Part shown: one piece after another, positions 25,864 through 37,692 of the stretch | How positions within the stretch are numbered: the first letter of the stretch is position 1 | Layout of the letters: each line of letters opens with the position of its first letter | Assembly (NCBI GenBank): GCA_932521025.1 | Contig: OW051473.1 | Location: forward strand, 6,262,001 to 6,326,000 | DNA: 64,000 nt | DNA from: Oscheius onirici | Lineage: Eukaryota > Nematoda > Chromadorea > Rhabditida > Rhabditidae | Direction: 5' to 3' | The notes under the pieces: model-generated | Database searches by the model: none | What the model was told of the DNA's origin: nothing | Seen by the model: only the letters and a program-made list of their open reading frames with translations | Position numbers and translations under genes: made by a program

Positions 25864-26954
25864 TTATCGGCCCCAGAGACGGCTTGATAGGGCCAGCTTT
25901 GGACGAAGAGCTTCCGCTTTTGTTACCCGCTGCATAGAGTCTTCTGATTCTTCCTGGTTGGCTGTCTAAAACAATTGAGGGGTACGCAATTTGCGTCATG
26001 TTTACCTCCAGAGAATCGTCTTCATTTGTCCACGGTGAGCTTATTCTCGGCTGGAAAAGATGTGACGGGTAAACGAGGTCGCCCATCGGCAAAAGGTCCT
26101 TTAATTAAAGAATGAGCTTTTCTTTTTTGGATCGGGGCTTACCGAGGAGGCATCTCCGGAAGATCTCTTGCCCCAGCGAATGCTGGCACGTCGAATGGAA
26201 TCGGCAACATCGCGTTTTCCCCAGAAACGATCAGATTCACGGATTTTAGAAATCTAAAGTTATTGTTTGACGACATGTACCGGCTCATAAATACCGGATT
26301 ATGTCTCTTTCCCCATCTAATGCTGGCTCGTCTGATCTGGTCCGGCGTGAAGCGCTTCTCGAATAGTTGATCAGTAGACTGAAAATGAATCGCTTAGTCT
26401 CAATAATCAGTTCAAGTGAAGAATTTATATTAATGCGTTCGGATGAAGAGACCCTATCAACAAGCTCAAGTGCCATCATGATCGGGTGGCAACACTTGTC
26501 ACCCAATGCATAATCACGTATGCGTTGGCGTAACGACTAATGTGGGACCACGTCAGATCCCCATTATTGGAGCATTTGAAACAATGGAAGCACCAACTCA
26601 CCGAAGGGAGCAAAGCCTCGTCCTCTTTCGTGCTGCAGGGTCCCTGAAAAACAAAACTTGACTCCAGCTAGTTTCCTGTTTAAGTACAATGATGTCAAGG
26701 TTAAGGGAAATTCCGGTCTGCTAACGCTTTTCTTTTTTTAGACATAGAGCAAATCAATCATCTTTGTGCTTTGCTAAGGCCGATTGCAGTTTTGATGTCT
26801 GCTTATGTCCAATTAGACCATGCAGGCTAATCCACTAAGTGAGCCAAAACGGCTCATTGGTTTGCAAGACTATTGTCTTTGAGCATTGGCTTACCTGAGT
26901 ACATGTGGCGACGATACAAGCGAGAAGAGGCGCGAGGAGAGCTAGGAGTCGCAT
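25864..26954 (-). CDS. neuropeptide precursor, W-amide peptides
   Basis: Six exons fit exactly in phase: 26954-26895, 26643-26602, 26378-26295, 26253-26143, 26098-26006 and 25965-25864. They give a 163-aa precursor. A signal peptide (MRLLALLAPLLACIVATCTQ) is followed by dibasic-flanked Gly-ended peptides: RR-ASIRWG-KR twice, ESDRFWG-KR once, and the chain ends SSRLWGR. After cleavage at RR/KR and amidation of Gly these would give ASIRW-amide (two copies), a DRFW-amide and an RLW-amide peptide. The repeated ASIRWGKR and processing sites make precursor status very likely. I do not recognise the family; nematode MIP/AST-B peptides (NLP-38 type) also end in W-amide but have a W-x6-W spacing not seen here. 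Confidence 0.85.
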
Positions 26955-28084
26955 GTTGCCTTCGAATAGCAGCCAAGGGCGGTGCGGCGGGACCACTGTA
27001 AGAAGGGCGGCATATATTAATTAAGCAGGTGAAAGTTAGACGAATAGGGAAAAGTTGTTCAATATTCACTGGTTAATTTCCGAGATAATCCTAATTCGTC
27101 AGCGTCTCTGTTTTGTGCCTGAGGACAGGTGCTTTCGGAAAAGAGGGCATGTGACTTGTTGCGAGCGTCTAAGGACAAAGTGTACAAGAGGTCGGGGAAA
27201 ATCAGAGACTACTCCTAAGCAACATCCCGGGAATCAGTTTTAACATGATCAACTTCGTATGGGAAACACATAAAAGAAATATCAGCAAAGTTCACTGAGG
27301 GATCGCTCAGAACAACGAGTGGGAGCTTCTCACCCAACAAAAATCTGTAAGGGTGTGTCCTTGGAAGGACCCCTGAAACACCTCAAGACTTGTTTTACTA
27401 GCGCCACGAATTTGTAGAATTGGGATATCCTGGTGGAAACGTGTACGTAATATCCTATGAGTCGTCTTAGGGAGAACAGAAATGGAAATGTGGACAATTT
27501 AATAAAATTAAGGCGATAGTTCAAGGAACAGCTCGGAGTAGCTGCACAAATTGTTGTTTTTTATGGGCAAGAAACAAGACTCGCGCAAACAACTATTCTA
27601 TCTGTTTGTAGCAAAACAGTTGGTAAGCCAGTTTCAAGGCGGATTGAAGACTAAACTTGTATCCAAGAAATGTTAGCTGCATGTTCAAAGTCTCTGACGA
27701 ACAAACGTAAAAAAAAGCAGTCGATCAAAGGCTACAATCACTGATAGACAGCTTAATTATACATTGCGTCTGTGAGAGTCATGTTCTTGTATTGTCCGCA
27801 ATTACCACTTTGACCAAGTTTCAATTTTGTCCTTTATCTGAGTCTTGTTCACGGAAACGAAAGACTGCTCGACTGTCTGATGGAATGCTAAATGCGACCA
27901 AACTTCACCTCCGGGTATACGGTAGTATGGCTATTTCTATAGCCGAGACAGGTGAAATGTGGGTGTTTTCTTGGAAACGCAGCTGTAGGAGCTTTTCCTA
28001 CCGAACAGAAATGGGAACAGCAAATGATAGAATGTTTATTCGCAGACAGAACACAACAACCCGATGTTGTCGTCAGAACCTAGC
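26955..28084. other. intergenic region
   Basis: No gene was recognised. It lies upstream of the neuropeptide start and downstream of the UGT stop, both on the - strand. Confidence 0.5.
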
Positions 28085-29940
28085 TTAGCGTGAGATCAAA
28101 ACAACGAAAGCTATTAGGATAAGCCCCAAATCAAAAAAGTAGTGTTCGTAGAAAAACAGATACATGCCTTTTCGTTTAAACGTGGGGAATCGGTCTTTAT
28201 ACTTCAGAGATCTTCTGGTAGCAAATGAGACAAGGTCCAGGCTTGACGCAGGACGATCTAACATGTACGATTTTGCCCGGACTACATTCTGCTTGTAGCG
28301 TTTGTCACCTGCAAACTAAATTAGTTCTGGAAACTTGCTCAAAAAAACCTGCAAGCCTCATTATAGCAGCCGTGAGTATATATTCGTCGATATTATACTT
28401 GCTTATTATTTCGCCAACTCCCATTTGCCTAGCCAGTTCAGCATTATGCGTCTGCTCGGCGAAGAGTGGCATCACGACGGCAGGAACAGTACCGCAGATT
28501 GTGTCCTTCAAGCTGAAAAAAAATGAAAAAGAAAGAAAATCAGCAAAGAAATATAAGCATGTTTGCATGTAGGCTTTCTACGACTATTTCTTGAAAGTTA
28601 AACTTCCACAATAACCAACCTTTTCAAGCCTCCGTGACTGACAAAAACTTTGGTCTTGTGATGATTGAGAACTTCTTTTTGTGGTGCCCAGTGGATTATT
28701 CTACAATGCTCTCCAACTCCTTTCAGCTGCTCCATGTTTCCATTGAAGGAGAAAACGAACCTAAAAACTTGTGCAAAATTAAAAAATAGCTAGCAAACCT
28801 GTAGTCTTTTAAGTTGTTAATAGCACCTACAAAAGCATCAGTGATGTTCTTGGGAGCATGCTCCCACAGCACATTGGTACCGAATGCTATAAGGATAGTT
28901 CCTTTGGATGTGGGGTCTTCCAAAAAGTGACGGTAATCTTCTGGGAGAATTTGTTCCTTGTACTCTGGACAGTAATATCCAACATGGAGAACTTCAGTTC
29001 CTACTTAACATTGATGATTGTTGGAAAAGTAAGAAGACATTCTCACCACTCGCGGGCCAAACAAGAGGATTCAATTCATCGACGAAATAGTAAGAAGTAT
29101 TGCGACCAAGGGAGCTCAATCGGAAGTCGTTGTTGCCAAGAAGTTTTAAGCCCTGTGACATCGTAAAGAATGCACTTCCTTCTTCTTACCTTTGTAGCCG
29201 TATAGCTAGTATAGTACCAGATTTCAGGATAGATTATTGCAGCATCATAAATAGTCACTAGACGACTGTAGAAACTCGTAATATCAAAGTGTTCATTTAC
29301 AGTGCCAAACATCGAAGGCCTATGTAGATTGTTCCCACCTGAAACAGCACAAATGAGCACGCATTTTCTGCACTACCAAGTGACAGATAGTAGCGCATTG
29401 GATTCATCTGAACACAAGTAGCCATCATGATAAAAGGTTTCCCCTTTTCTCTTGTTTTCAGTGCAAGAGCATGCGAGGCGACAGCAAAGATCTCGTCACC
29501 AATTGCCAAGTCCCAGTCTGCGTTGAAAACATCCATCAACTGAACGTAGGCTTTCATTTTGAATTAATTAACGTACCTTTTCGTTGTGCATATTATACAT
29601 ATCTACCAGAGCCTGGTCACCACTGAGCCAAACTTTTGGAAAATCCCAACTTTTGTAGGAGAACGTCCACATCGCTGGGAGAATCTTCTTTTGAAGAACC
29701 ACACTTTCTGGAAAACTTTCTCAACAAGTAAAGTTTACACCTACCAGGAAGCTTGCAGTAGGTATTCGTTATCTTCCCCGGGTACTTGTACGACTGGTTT
29801 TTGCTATTGCTCTCAAGAAAATGAATTTGATGTCCGTCTTGTTCCATTCTAAGCAGAGATAAAACGGCAAATTTGACAGGTTCACCTGGAAGCGACAGGG
29901 AGCATGCTGCCGATATGACTACTTGAGGCATGCATTCCAT
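28085..29940 (-). CDS. UDP-glycosyltransferase (UGT family)
   Basis: About eight exons on the - strand chain in phase to TAA at 28087-28085. The donor-binding half carries GTILIAFGTNVLW, then WAPQKEVLNHHKTKVFVSHG, GLK, and VPAVVMPLFAEQTHNAELAR. This is the UGT signature with its His, Gly and Gln positions. The acceptor half includes DWDLAIGDEIFAVASHALAL. The tail has one membrane helix (YFFDLGLILIAFVVLIS), as expected for ER-anchored UGTs. The protein would transfer sugar to small hydrophobic molecules. At 29940 (or Met at 29931) it begins directly with the first Rossmann strand (PQVVISAACSLSLPGEP), with no obvious ER signal peptide. A further 5' exon carrying one cannot be excluded. Confidence 0.88.
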
Positions 29941-31186
29941 TAAAAATTATCCGACCACAGTGGCATGTTGAACAAAGAAGAAGTAAAATGTGTAAAAACA
30001 TTCTGTAAATTTATTTGAGTTGTAAATGTTTACAAAAAGCAAAGGACACAGACATACGGGGGCCGTTTTTGGCGTTATCTAGTGCCCTCGCTATCGTTGG
30101 TTTTTCTCCTTTCGATTAACTACCACATATTGTCTATCGACCACAAACAACACAGGACCTCGAGTTAAACTCAAGATATCGATAGGATTGTCTGGGAAAG
30201 GCCGAAAACATAAAGAGTGGAAAGTATCAGTTTAGAAAATAGCATGAATAAAAAGCTGAACAAAGAGTTTTGGATACTCCATCCAGCCAAACTTCACTTG
30301 TGTTCTGATAAATCATTTTCCAGTCAGTATTTGCATCAAAGAATAGGTCGTGGCTTTCAAATCTTAATATTTTAAAGTGTGTGGCGACGGGGCCAAAGTG
30401 GCATGGGCTAGCGCTTCAATTTTTCCACTTACACCTATGGCCAAGTGGTAGTGGGTGCTTCGCGGGTTCGATCCCGCCGTACCATTTTTCACTTTGCCCA
30501 AGCCAAGTCCACAGACTGAATGACACGATAGAACTTAAATAGAAAGAATATATTTAATTTGTTTGGGCTAAAAGAAATGGCTTGTACATCTTCTCTGCAA
30601 CTTTAAAAAATCGGGTATAACGACTTTCATCATTTGTACCAAGTTGACGAACAGGAAGCTGTGGAAAACAGTATTCTTCGATTCTTCGATTTATGTGTCT
30701 GTTAGGGTTACAATGATTCATTGTGTCAAAATTGAACACTGTTTCCGGTCAAGAATGTCGAAAGGCTCTGTTTCTCTCACGAGAATAATCACCGCCTCTA
30801 TATTGACAGATATTTTTCGCAGAAACATTTTCTCTAGTCTATAATCATTGCAACGTTTTTATCCCGTTGAGTACAACATCTCTCTTTCGCTTTTAACGGA
30901 TCAATGTTTCACCGACTAGAATAGGTACACAGAAATGGTTATCCATGTCCTCTTTTCTAAAAACTTTGATATTTGAATAATGATTTCCCTCGTTATCAGT
31001 CTGCATTCATTGGAAAACAGCGAGCAGCGTCTCTTTCTCTACGTCAGATAACTGGGCTGTCCAGTGTCCACGCGGTGGTCACTTCTCTTATCTTCCTCTC
31101 TTTGCTGGAGTCTTTTTCCCGCTAATCGTGGATGCGTCCAATATCAGACTGATATCAGACTGACCACTACCTCCGATCAATATTCG
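29941..31186. other. intergenic region with a tRNA-derived fragment
   Basis: No protein gene was recognised. It separates the divergent UGT and nuclear-receptor genes, so both promoters should lie here. Confidence 0.5.
30437..30485 (+). repeat. tRNA-like fragment / SINE head
   Basis: TGGCCAAGTGG matches an A box, and GGGTTCGATCCCG is close to a B box (one base short in the T loop). GCGGG/CCCGC form the T stem, and ATGG/CCAT could pair as an acceptor stem. The gap between the boxes is about 16 bases, so no anticodon arm fits. A second degenerate A-box-like stretch (GGCCAAAGTGG) lies at about 30389-30399. A truncated tRNA pseudogene or SINE is likelier than a working tRNA. Confidence 0.4.
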
Positions 31187-34100
31187 ATGGAGCCTCCTTA
31201 CCCCAGAGAATGGGATCAGCCATTCTTCAATCCACCGTGAGTTAATTTTTTGTCTACGTGTAAAACACTGTGATTCGTCGGTCTAGCGGCTCCCCAGAAG
31301 ACATGTCGTCGGTAGAAAAGAAGTGGATAAAGCGAAATTAGCCTTTGCCTCTTTGACATATACGAGAATATCGTCCGAGAGGCATTTCGTGTTTCTGATC
31401 CTATAATTCTTTAAATATTAAAAAGCCAGACGCTTAAATTTTAAGCACACACTTCTGCTTGAACATTGATTTCATCATCTTTTCACTGTTTTTCTAGGTG
31501 TGAACTTGTTTTTCCTGGCTATGAGGAAGTGCCAGGAGGGTAAAGCCGGTACCACGTCAACTTCCGATAAGACAATAATTTAGCAACAGCAACAGCATGT
31601 TTTTGTCTGGTATTCTTGACGTTCTCTTTTAGTACAGTAATTCTCCTCACGTACTCTTACAGCAGTCCAACTTGCGTAGAAGCGTACAGGGATGACTACG
31701 CAGAGGCTCCGCCCCGCATGACCCTTCTCTACCTGCGCATTGCTTGCTAGCAGCAAATTGTTCGCTTGGGCGACAAGCCCTTTGAGTAATTAACCACCCA
31801 CCTCTTATATCCTCTTCCCACCAGCTGATTTTGGATTTCTCTCCTTTGATCCGCCCTGTTTGTCAACTTCACTCTTTTTGCATTTGCACAAACCGTTCTA
31901 CTGCAAATATGGCTGTATATGTCGAGAATAGGCTTTTTCTCCCTTTTCCTCCGTCGTTATACTTGAGAACATTCGTACAGCATTCTTTTTTGCTTTCCAC
32001 CTTTTGGGTCAGAGCTACATTTTCCATACACTTTCGTTCAGCGTTCCAGGCTAATTGTAGTGTTGGAGACAGCCTTATGTCCTTGTTCCTTCCATTCTTA
32101 GCTACGATAGAAACATTTTCAGGATGAGCTACGATCCTTATATTCCTTCACCTTCATCCCAGTCCCCCACAGTTTACGACCTTCCGCTGGTGGGAGAAGT
32201 AGCACCTGACTTCTCTACAACACACAAACTCGAGCATCAGACAATTATTACCAATCATAGTCCTCAGTCAGCCTGGACGCCTCAGCAAATGCAGCCTTTC
32301 CCATCACTGCAGGTAGTTCATTCCTCTTCCTTTCTTTATTGGCTTTCAGCAGCACTACCCTCTCGGCATCCAAATTTCACCCAATACAGTACCGTTCGCT
32401 TATCCTCAAATCAAAGAAGAACCGTATTTTGCGGAAGCTCCGAACCAGTCCTATACAGATCAAGGAAGTGACACCTCCTTGAATAGAACAGGTGCGTTAC
32501 CAATCACGAAAGATTAAGTATTGGGCTTTTTATGCGCCTACGTCTGTTCTGACAGTGCCCCTCATAAATTGGCAAAGATGAGCAATGGCTGCGCATTTGT
32601 TGTGGACGGACGGCACGCGTTGCGCAACACACCGGGCCCCATGCCATCGGATATACAGGAGCTGAAAGATATCGATTTTCTCGGTCGAGAGTGACCGTCC
32701 GGGAGATGTACCTATCTTAGGCGCGAAAATGACTCAGAAATTCGTACTCCCGTTTCAGATGGCTCCGCCTCTGTTTCTCCTCCAGATCGTCATCTTCTTG
32801 TTCCGATGGCGGCTACCTCAAAGCCCACGCTGTTATGCAAGGTTTGCGGTGATAAAGCCAGCGGTATGGTTTATCGTATGGCTCAATCTAACTGTCTCAA
32901 ATTTCAGGCTTTCACTACGGACAGACAAGTTGCGAAGGTTGCAAGGTAGGTGAAAATGAAGTGGCGACCTGAAAGAAGTTTCTGCGTGATTATCTCATCA
33001 ACATCCCGACAACTATCCCTTTCGTTCGTGAGACGCACAAAAACAAGGCATTGCGAGTCCGTTTCATTTTCGATTTGTTCGGGATCCACCAACATAGCAA
33101 TAGCTAAAACTGTCGAACAGTCTTTCTAATTTGCGTGGTATGCCTCGCAGTAGGGAGATCGAGACCGCTGGAATTAATGAAGGCTCTAGCTGTTACTGTC
33201 TGCACACTCTGTATTTACCTTACTTCCTCCGCTTCCTATCTCGGATGGAGCGTTGCGCAATCAACACACAGTGCCGCTCGACCATCATACTGTCTTTCGG
33301 CATGCCAAGATTCCTTAACGATCGAGGGAAAAGCGATAAAACTCGAAATAAAAGGAAACGGATACGGCCCAAATTCACAAAAGATTATCTATGAGAAAAC
33401 TGAAAATGTTTTAGGGTTTCTTTCGTCGTTCTATTCAACGCCGTATGGAGTATCGCTGCTTGCGCGACGGAACTTGCACAGTAGTTCGGCACAGCCGCAA
33501 CAGGTGTCAACATTGTCGCTTTAAAAAATGCCTCGAAGTCGGCATGTCAAAAGACTGTAGGTTTGAACAGCTGACGAAGATTGAGTCACTTCAGCAGTTC
33601 GCTACGGCCGTCTGCCACGCAAGGGTTCTACGAAAGAAAATGAGCCTGAGTCTTCGGAAAGTGAAGCCAATGTGAAACAAGAGTCACTTTCTCCGAAACT
33701 GTCTCCGTCTCCTACCAAGACAGATCCGTCCGAGATTGCCAAACTCATCTATCAAGCTCACTTGGAGACTTGCGACTACAGTGCTCCTCGGCTGAAGGAC
33801 TGCGTCTACAAACCAACTTCACTGGTATCGCCGGATTTTTTTTAAATTGATATTTTTAGCTTCCTGCGGCATACGACAATCCGACGCAAGCCAAAATTTG
33901 TGTTTGGGAACAGTTTGCCTACTACATAACTCCTCAGCTGACGTCGATGGTCGAGTTTGTAAAACAGATTCCTGGCTTTTCCAATTTGGAGTCAGCTGAT
34001 CAAATGGTCCTGATTAAGGTTAGATCATTTGGTGCTCTGTCAATCATCAACTTTAGAGCTCTGCTTACAAACTCTTCCTTCTGCGCCTTTATCGCGGAAT

Positions 34101-34714
34101 TCTACAGAATGTTCTTCTGATTCCTACCCCTGATCAGAAACATTACATTTCGATTCCAATGGATCAACTGCGAGTCATTTTTGACTACCTTGGTCCCGAG
34201 ATGGGCGAATATCACAAGTTTTTGGCTGGACTCGGAATTACCGATGAGATGCTAGCTATCTTTGTCGGCGTTGTGCTCACTGCTGCTCGTGAGTTTTTGC
34301 AGTTTATTTTGAAAAAGTATAATCTTTTAGCAAAGAACAGCACAGTGGTCAACATGAATTCGGTGACAAATCTACACAAAGAGCTCATCGACGCGCTCAC
34401 CTGGCAAGTGCACAATCAGAAACCTAACGAGAAGGATGACATTATGCGTCGACTCATGTTCTCTCATCAAATCTTGGAGCAGCTCTGTATGTATAACAAC
34501 TTGAGGTGAAAAAAAGTTAATTTTCAGCCGACGTTCACAGCAAGGCTCTACAGTTCCTACAACAGCATCCAGTACGTATTCCTCCGCTCTTTGCTGAAAT
34601 CTTTGGTATCATGGAACAGAAGTATACCGTAAGATGAATTCTTTTGTGAGCAATTAAATGTTTCAGTCTGTGCCGCCTCCAACAACAATGGTTCCAATTG
34701 CTGGTCGTCTTTAA
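31187..34714 (+). CDS. nuclear hormone receptor, E78/SEX-1-like (NR1E/NR1G group)
   Basis: The first exon 31187-31236 ([17 protein letters not shown]) joins in phase across an 886-bp intron to the exon at 32123. The DNA-binding domain reads [20 protein letters not shown], then [18 protein letters not shown], then [20 protein letters not shown] and SVRYGRLP. It has eight zinc Cys, the EGCKG P-box, and a C-terminal extension like E78 and SEX-1. A Ser/Pro/Glu-rich hinge leads to a ligand-binding domain: [50 protein letters not shown]. The end, [13 protein letters not shown], is the helix 11/AF-2 area, and the last exon gives GRL-TAA at 34712. It is a nuclear transcription factor; SEX-1 counts X dose in C. 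elegans. The exact subfamily is inferred from the DBD and not tested by a tree. Confidence 0.88.
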
Positions 34715-35862
34715 GCAGAAATCCTACTGCTCGTTTATCCCCGTTGATCAGATCGGGACAGTTTACGGTTCCCTTTTTCTCTCATTTCCCTTATCCTTTT
34801 CTCCTGCACCTACTTTCACTCTTTTCTTTCATTTCTGCAAAATAGCACCCATATATGATCTAAGATGCGTCTTTTCGTTAGAGGACTTTAAGGCGTGTAT
34901 GATAACTACTTGTAAACCTAATAATGTTCGTTAGATAAAGTTTCTGCACTTGTACTGTTCAGACGGGCGTGCTAGAGTTGACACATACAAGCGTGATGAA
35001 CTTGGATGTGAATCACGTTGCTGTCGGCAAGGTTCAGATTTGAATCTCGTTGTACGTTTGAACCCCGGTGCCGCGAGACACTATTGTTTCGGGAAGTGTA
35101 GTGTGAATAACCATGAGAACAACTGAAGACTCGTTGGTGAACTGCTCAAAAAGAAATGACATAAAAGGGACAAGATTGTGTTAGCGAATCTAGGCTTGCT
35201 CAGTCATGTTCTGTATTGCTATTTTATTCCTCGAACCATTTTCCCTGTTGGAAAAGTTTGAATTCCGCTGAAAAATAGTAATGTACAGTGGTTATTTGAG
35301 CAGCAGAGCGTTACAGTTACGTGTCTAATGATGTGTTGTGTCTACTTACTTAAATTTTGCAAAGATGGAAAAACCTTAACTACCAAGTCTACTAGCGTAA
35401 CTTTCCTACTTTAAGCCGTTTCTTCATTTGCAGCCTGAAGTTGTAGGATGGCAGGAGGAACATGAAAAATAGCACCTCCTAGAACATAAATTGGAGCACC
35501 AGCTCGAAATCAAACCTTTTTTTATAGCAAATTTACAACTCAATGAAGTCAGTTTTTTTCGGATCGTTGTATTGAACTTTTCAGTGTGTATGTGCGTGTT
35601 CTTGTCAAATAGAGTGAAATACAAAACCCGAAGCAACTTTCATTTAGAAACAAATTTACAGACATCTTAGGGTAATAAAATTTTGACGATCACAATTGGT
35701 CAACTAGATGAACTGAATCCCGAGCAATGACACACTCAATAAATAGGAAAAAAAACAGAATTGATGCTTAAATATCCGCGAAAGCTGTGCACCAGGGAAT
35801 GTTGATATGTCGCGGAGAGAAGCAAGATAGAAAAGGCAGCAGATACAGTAGCATGAAAAGAC
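34715..35862. other. intergenic region, convergent 3' ends
   Basis: No gene was recognised. The nuclear receptor and nucleobindin genes converge here, so it should hold both 3' UTRs. A B-box-like stretch (GTTTGAACCCCGGTGCC) near 35060 resembles the 3' part of a tRNA and may be a degenerate SINE. Confidence 0.45.
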
Positions 35863-37692
35863 TTAGATTCCGTAGGAGGGATCCTTGGGAGCATCAATAA
35901 TAGGGGCATGATGGATTTGCTGAGCCTGGGCAGGTTGAGCCTGCTGGGCCTGTTGGGCTGGTACAGGCTGGGCCTGAGGAGGGGGCGGCGGCTGATTATG
36001 AACTGGCTGAGCAGGATGAACTTGCTGAGGCTGCTGGTGAACGGGCTAAATTTAATCTTTTTAAGGCTGTCTAGAAAAAATACCTGATGCTGTTGCTGAG
36101 GCGGAGGAGGAGGCTGGTTGATGTTGTTTCCTTGAACTGGTGGCTGCTGTCCTGCAGGATAGGCAATTGGAGGAGGCGGCGGATAGTCATAGGCATGTTC
36201 GCCCCATCCTACAACTTAACGTAGCCCAGGGACTCTTTTAGAAGAGTGACAGTTAGAAAGGCAAGCAGGGGTAAACGTAAAGTCATGCGAAACCCAAAAG
36301 AACCACAAGCAGCTACTCACCCATCTGCTTAGCGTACTCCTCTTCAAACTTCTTCAGTTCCTCATCAGTATACACCTGTTGTTGGCCAAGATCTTTCCAG
36401 CCTTCGTCCTTGTTCGGAGTCTGTGCCTCAGTATCATGGAGGAACTCTTGAAGTGAAATCAGTCGATCACCATTCTTGTCCATCTGCTTGGTGACATGCT
36501 CGCGCATACGATACATTTCTTCCATTCTGACATATTCTTCGTATTTTTAAAAAGTAACAAACACCTTTCTCTCGGATCATCGTCAGGGTTGGTCTCGTTG
36601 TACATCTTTTCCAATTCCAGTTGGAACAGCGCCTCGAGCTCGTCCTCGTTCCAGAAGCCGTCACCGTTCAAATCGTGAAGAGCGAAGAAGGTACGTGGAT
36701 CGAACTGGTCTTTCTCCATCTACATAGTTTAACTGAGTAAAAGGAAAAAAGACAACTTACATGATCGGTCTCCGCCCAGACTTCCTCCAGCTGGTCGCGA
36801 CTTCCAGGATGTTTCAACTTCTCGTGCTCGTTGTGTCGCTTCTGGGCTTCTTCATGTTCTTGGAGAGCTCTCTTACGTTCCTAAAAATAAATATATATGT
36901 TCTGAAATGGAGAAGTTACTACGTCTTCGTTCATCTGAGCGATTTTGTGATCCTCCTCAGCCTTTTTCTTCATCTCGTACTCTTTGAAGTCCTCTCGTCG
37001 CTCCTTGTCAATTTCGTTCATATCGGCAACGGTCTTAAATTCAAAGTTTACATGAAAATATAGGGACCAACCTTTTGAATGAGTTTTCTGAGATCTTCCT
37101 TTCCGAACTTCTCCCATTGGTTAACATCGATGTGATCCGGCATTTTTATATTGTGAGCACCACCATCGGCCTCAATCTGCTTCTCAATTTGTACTCGAAG
37201 ACGCTCAATCTCGACCAATTTAGCAGCGTGGAGTTTATCGTAGACGTGTCCTTCCAGATCTTCGATATGATCAGCGATTTTACCAGCCTATAAAGTCAAA
37301 TTCGTTGAAAAAATACGTAAATTTCTACCTTGATATCCTCCTCGGGCATTTTCTTCAGTCTTTCGGTGAATTTCGGGTCACTTTCAAGAATTTTCACGAC
37401 TTCTTCCAAATACTTAGAGTAGGCAAACTCGTACATCTCAAAAATAAAAATAGAGCGACACGAAAATAATCTTACCGGCTTCTGTCCAGGCTGTTGAGTG
37501 TTGTCGTTCGGGTGAGGGTTTTGGACTCCTTGCTGCTGTTGATCATGGTTTTGAGCAGCTTGGGCAGCCTGACAATGTGCATACTTTTAAATATAGAAAA
37601 TTAACTAGCCTGCTGAGCTTGTTGTTGAGCTCTCTGTGGCGGAGGAGCCACGATGCCTACCACGAGGCATAGCACCAAGAGAGGGTTCATTC
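35863..37692 (-). CDS. nucb-1: nucleobindin (NUCB1/NUCB2 family)
   Basis: The chain runs from ATG at 37692 to TAA at 35865-35863 through about nine exons. Order: signal peptide (MNPLLVLCLVVGIVAPPP), Gln-rich segment, the conserved helical region (MYEFAYSKYLEEVVKILESD and MPDHIDVNQWEKFGKEDL), and a long charged coiled coil (DKERREDFKEYEMKKKAEED). Two EF-hands follow: DLNGDGFWNEDE, then DKNGDRLISLQE. The C-terminus is a Pro/Gln-rich tail ending PSYGI. Nucleobindins are Golgi-luminal or secreted calcium-binding proteins that also bind G-alpha subunits. Both EF loops keep acidic residues at positions 1 and 12, so calcium binding is expected. The long Pro/Gln tail replaces the leucine-zipper/Gln tail of vertebrate forms. 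Confidence 0.93.
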
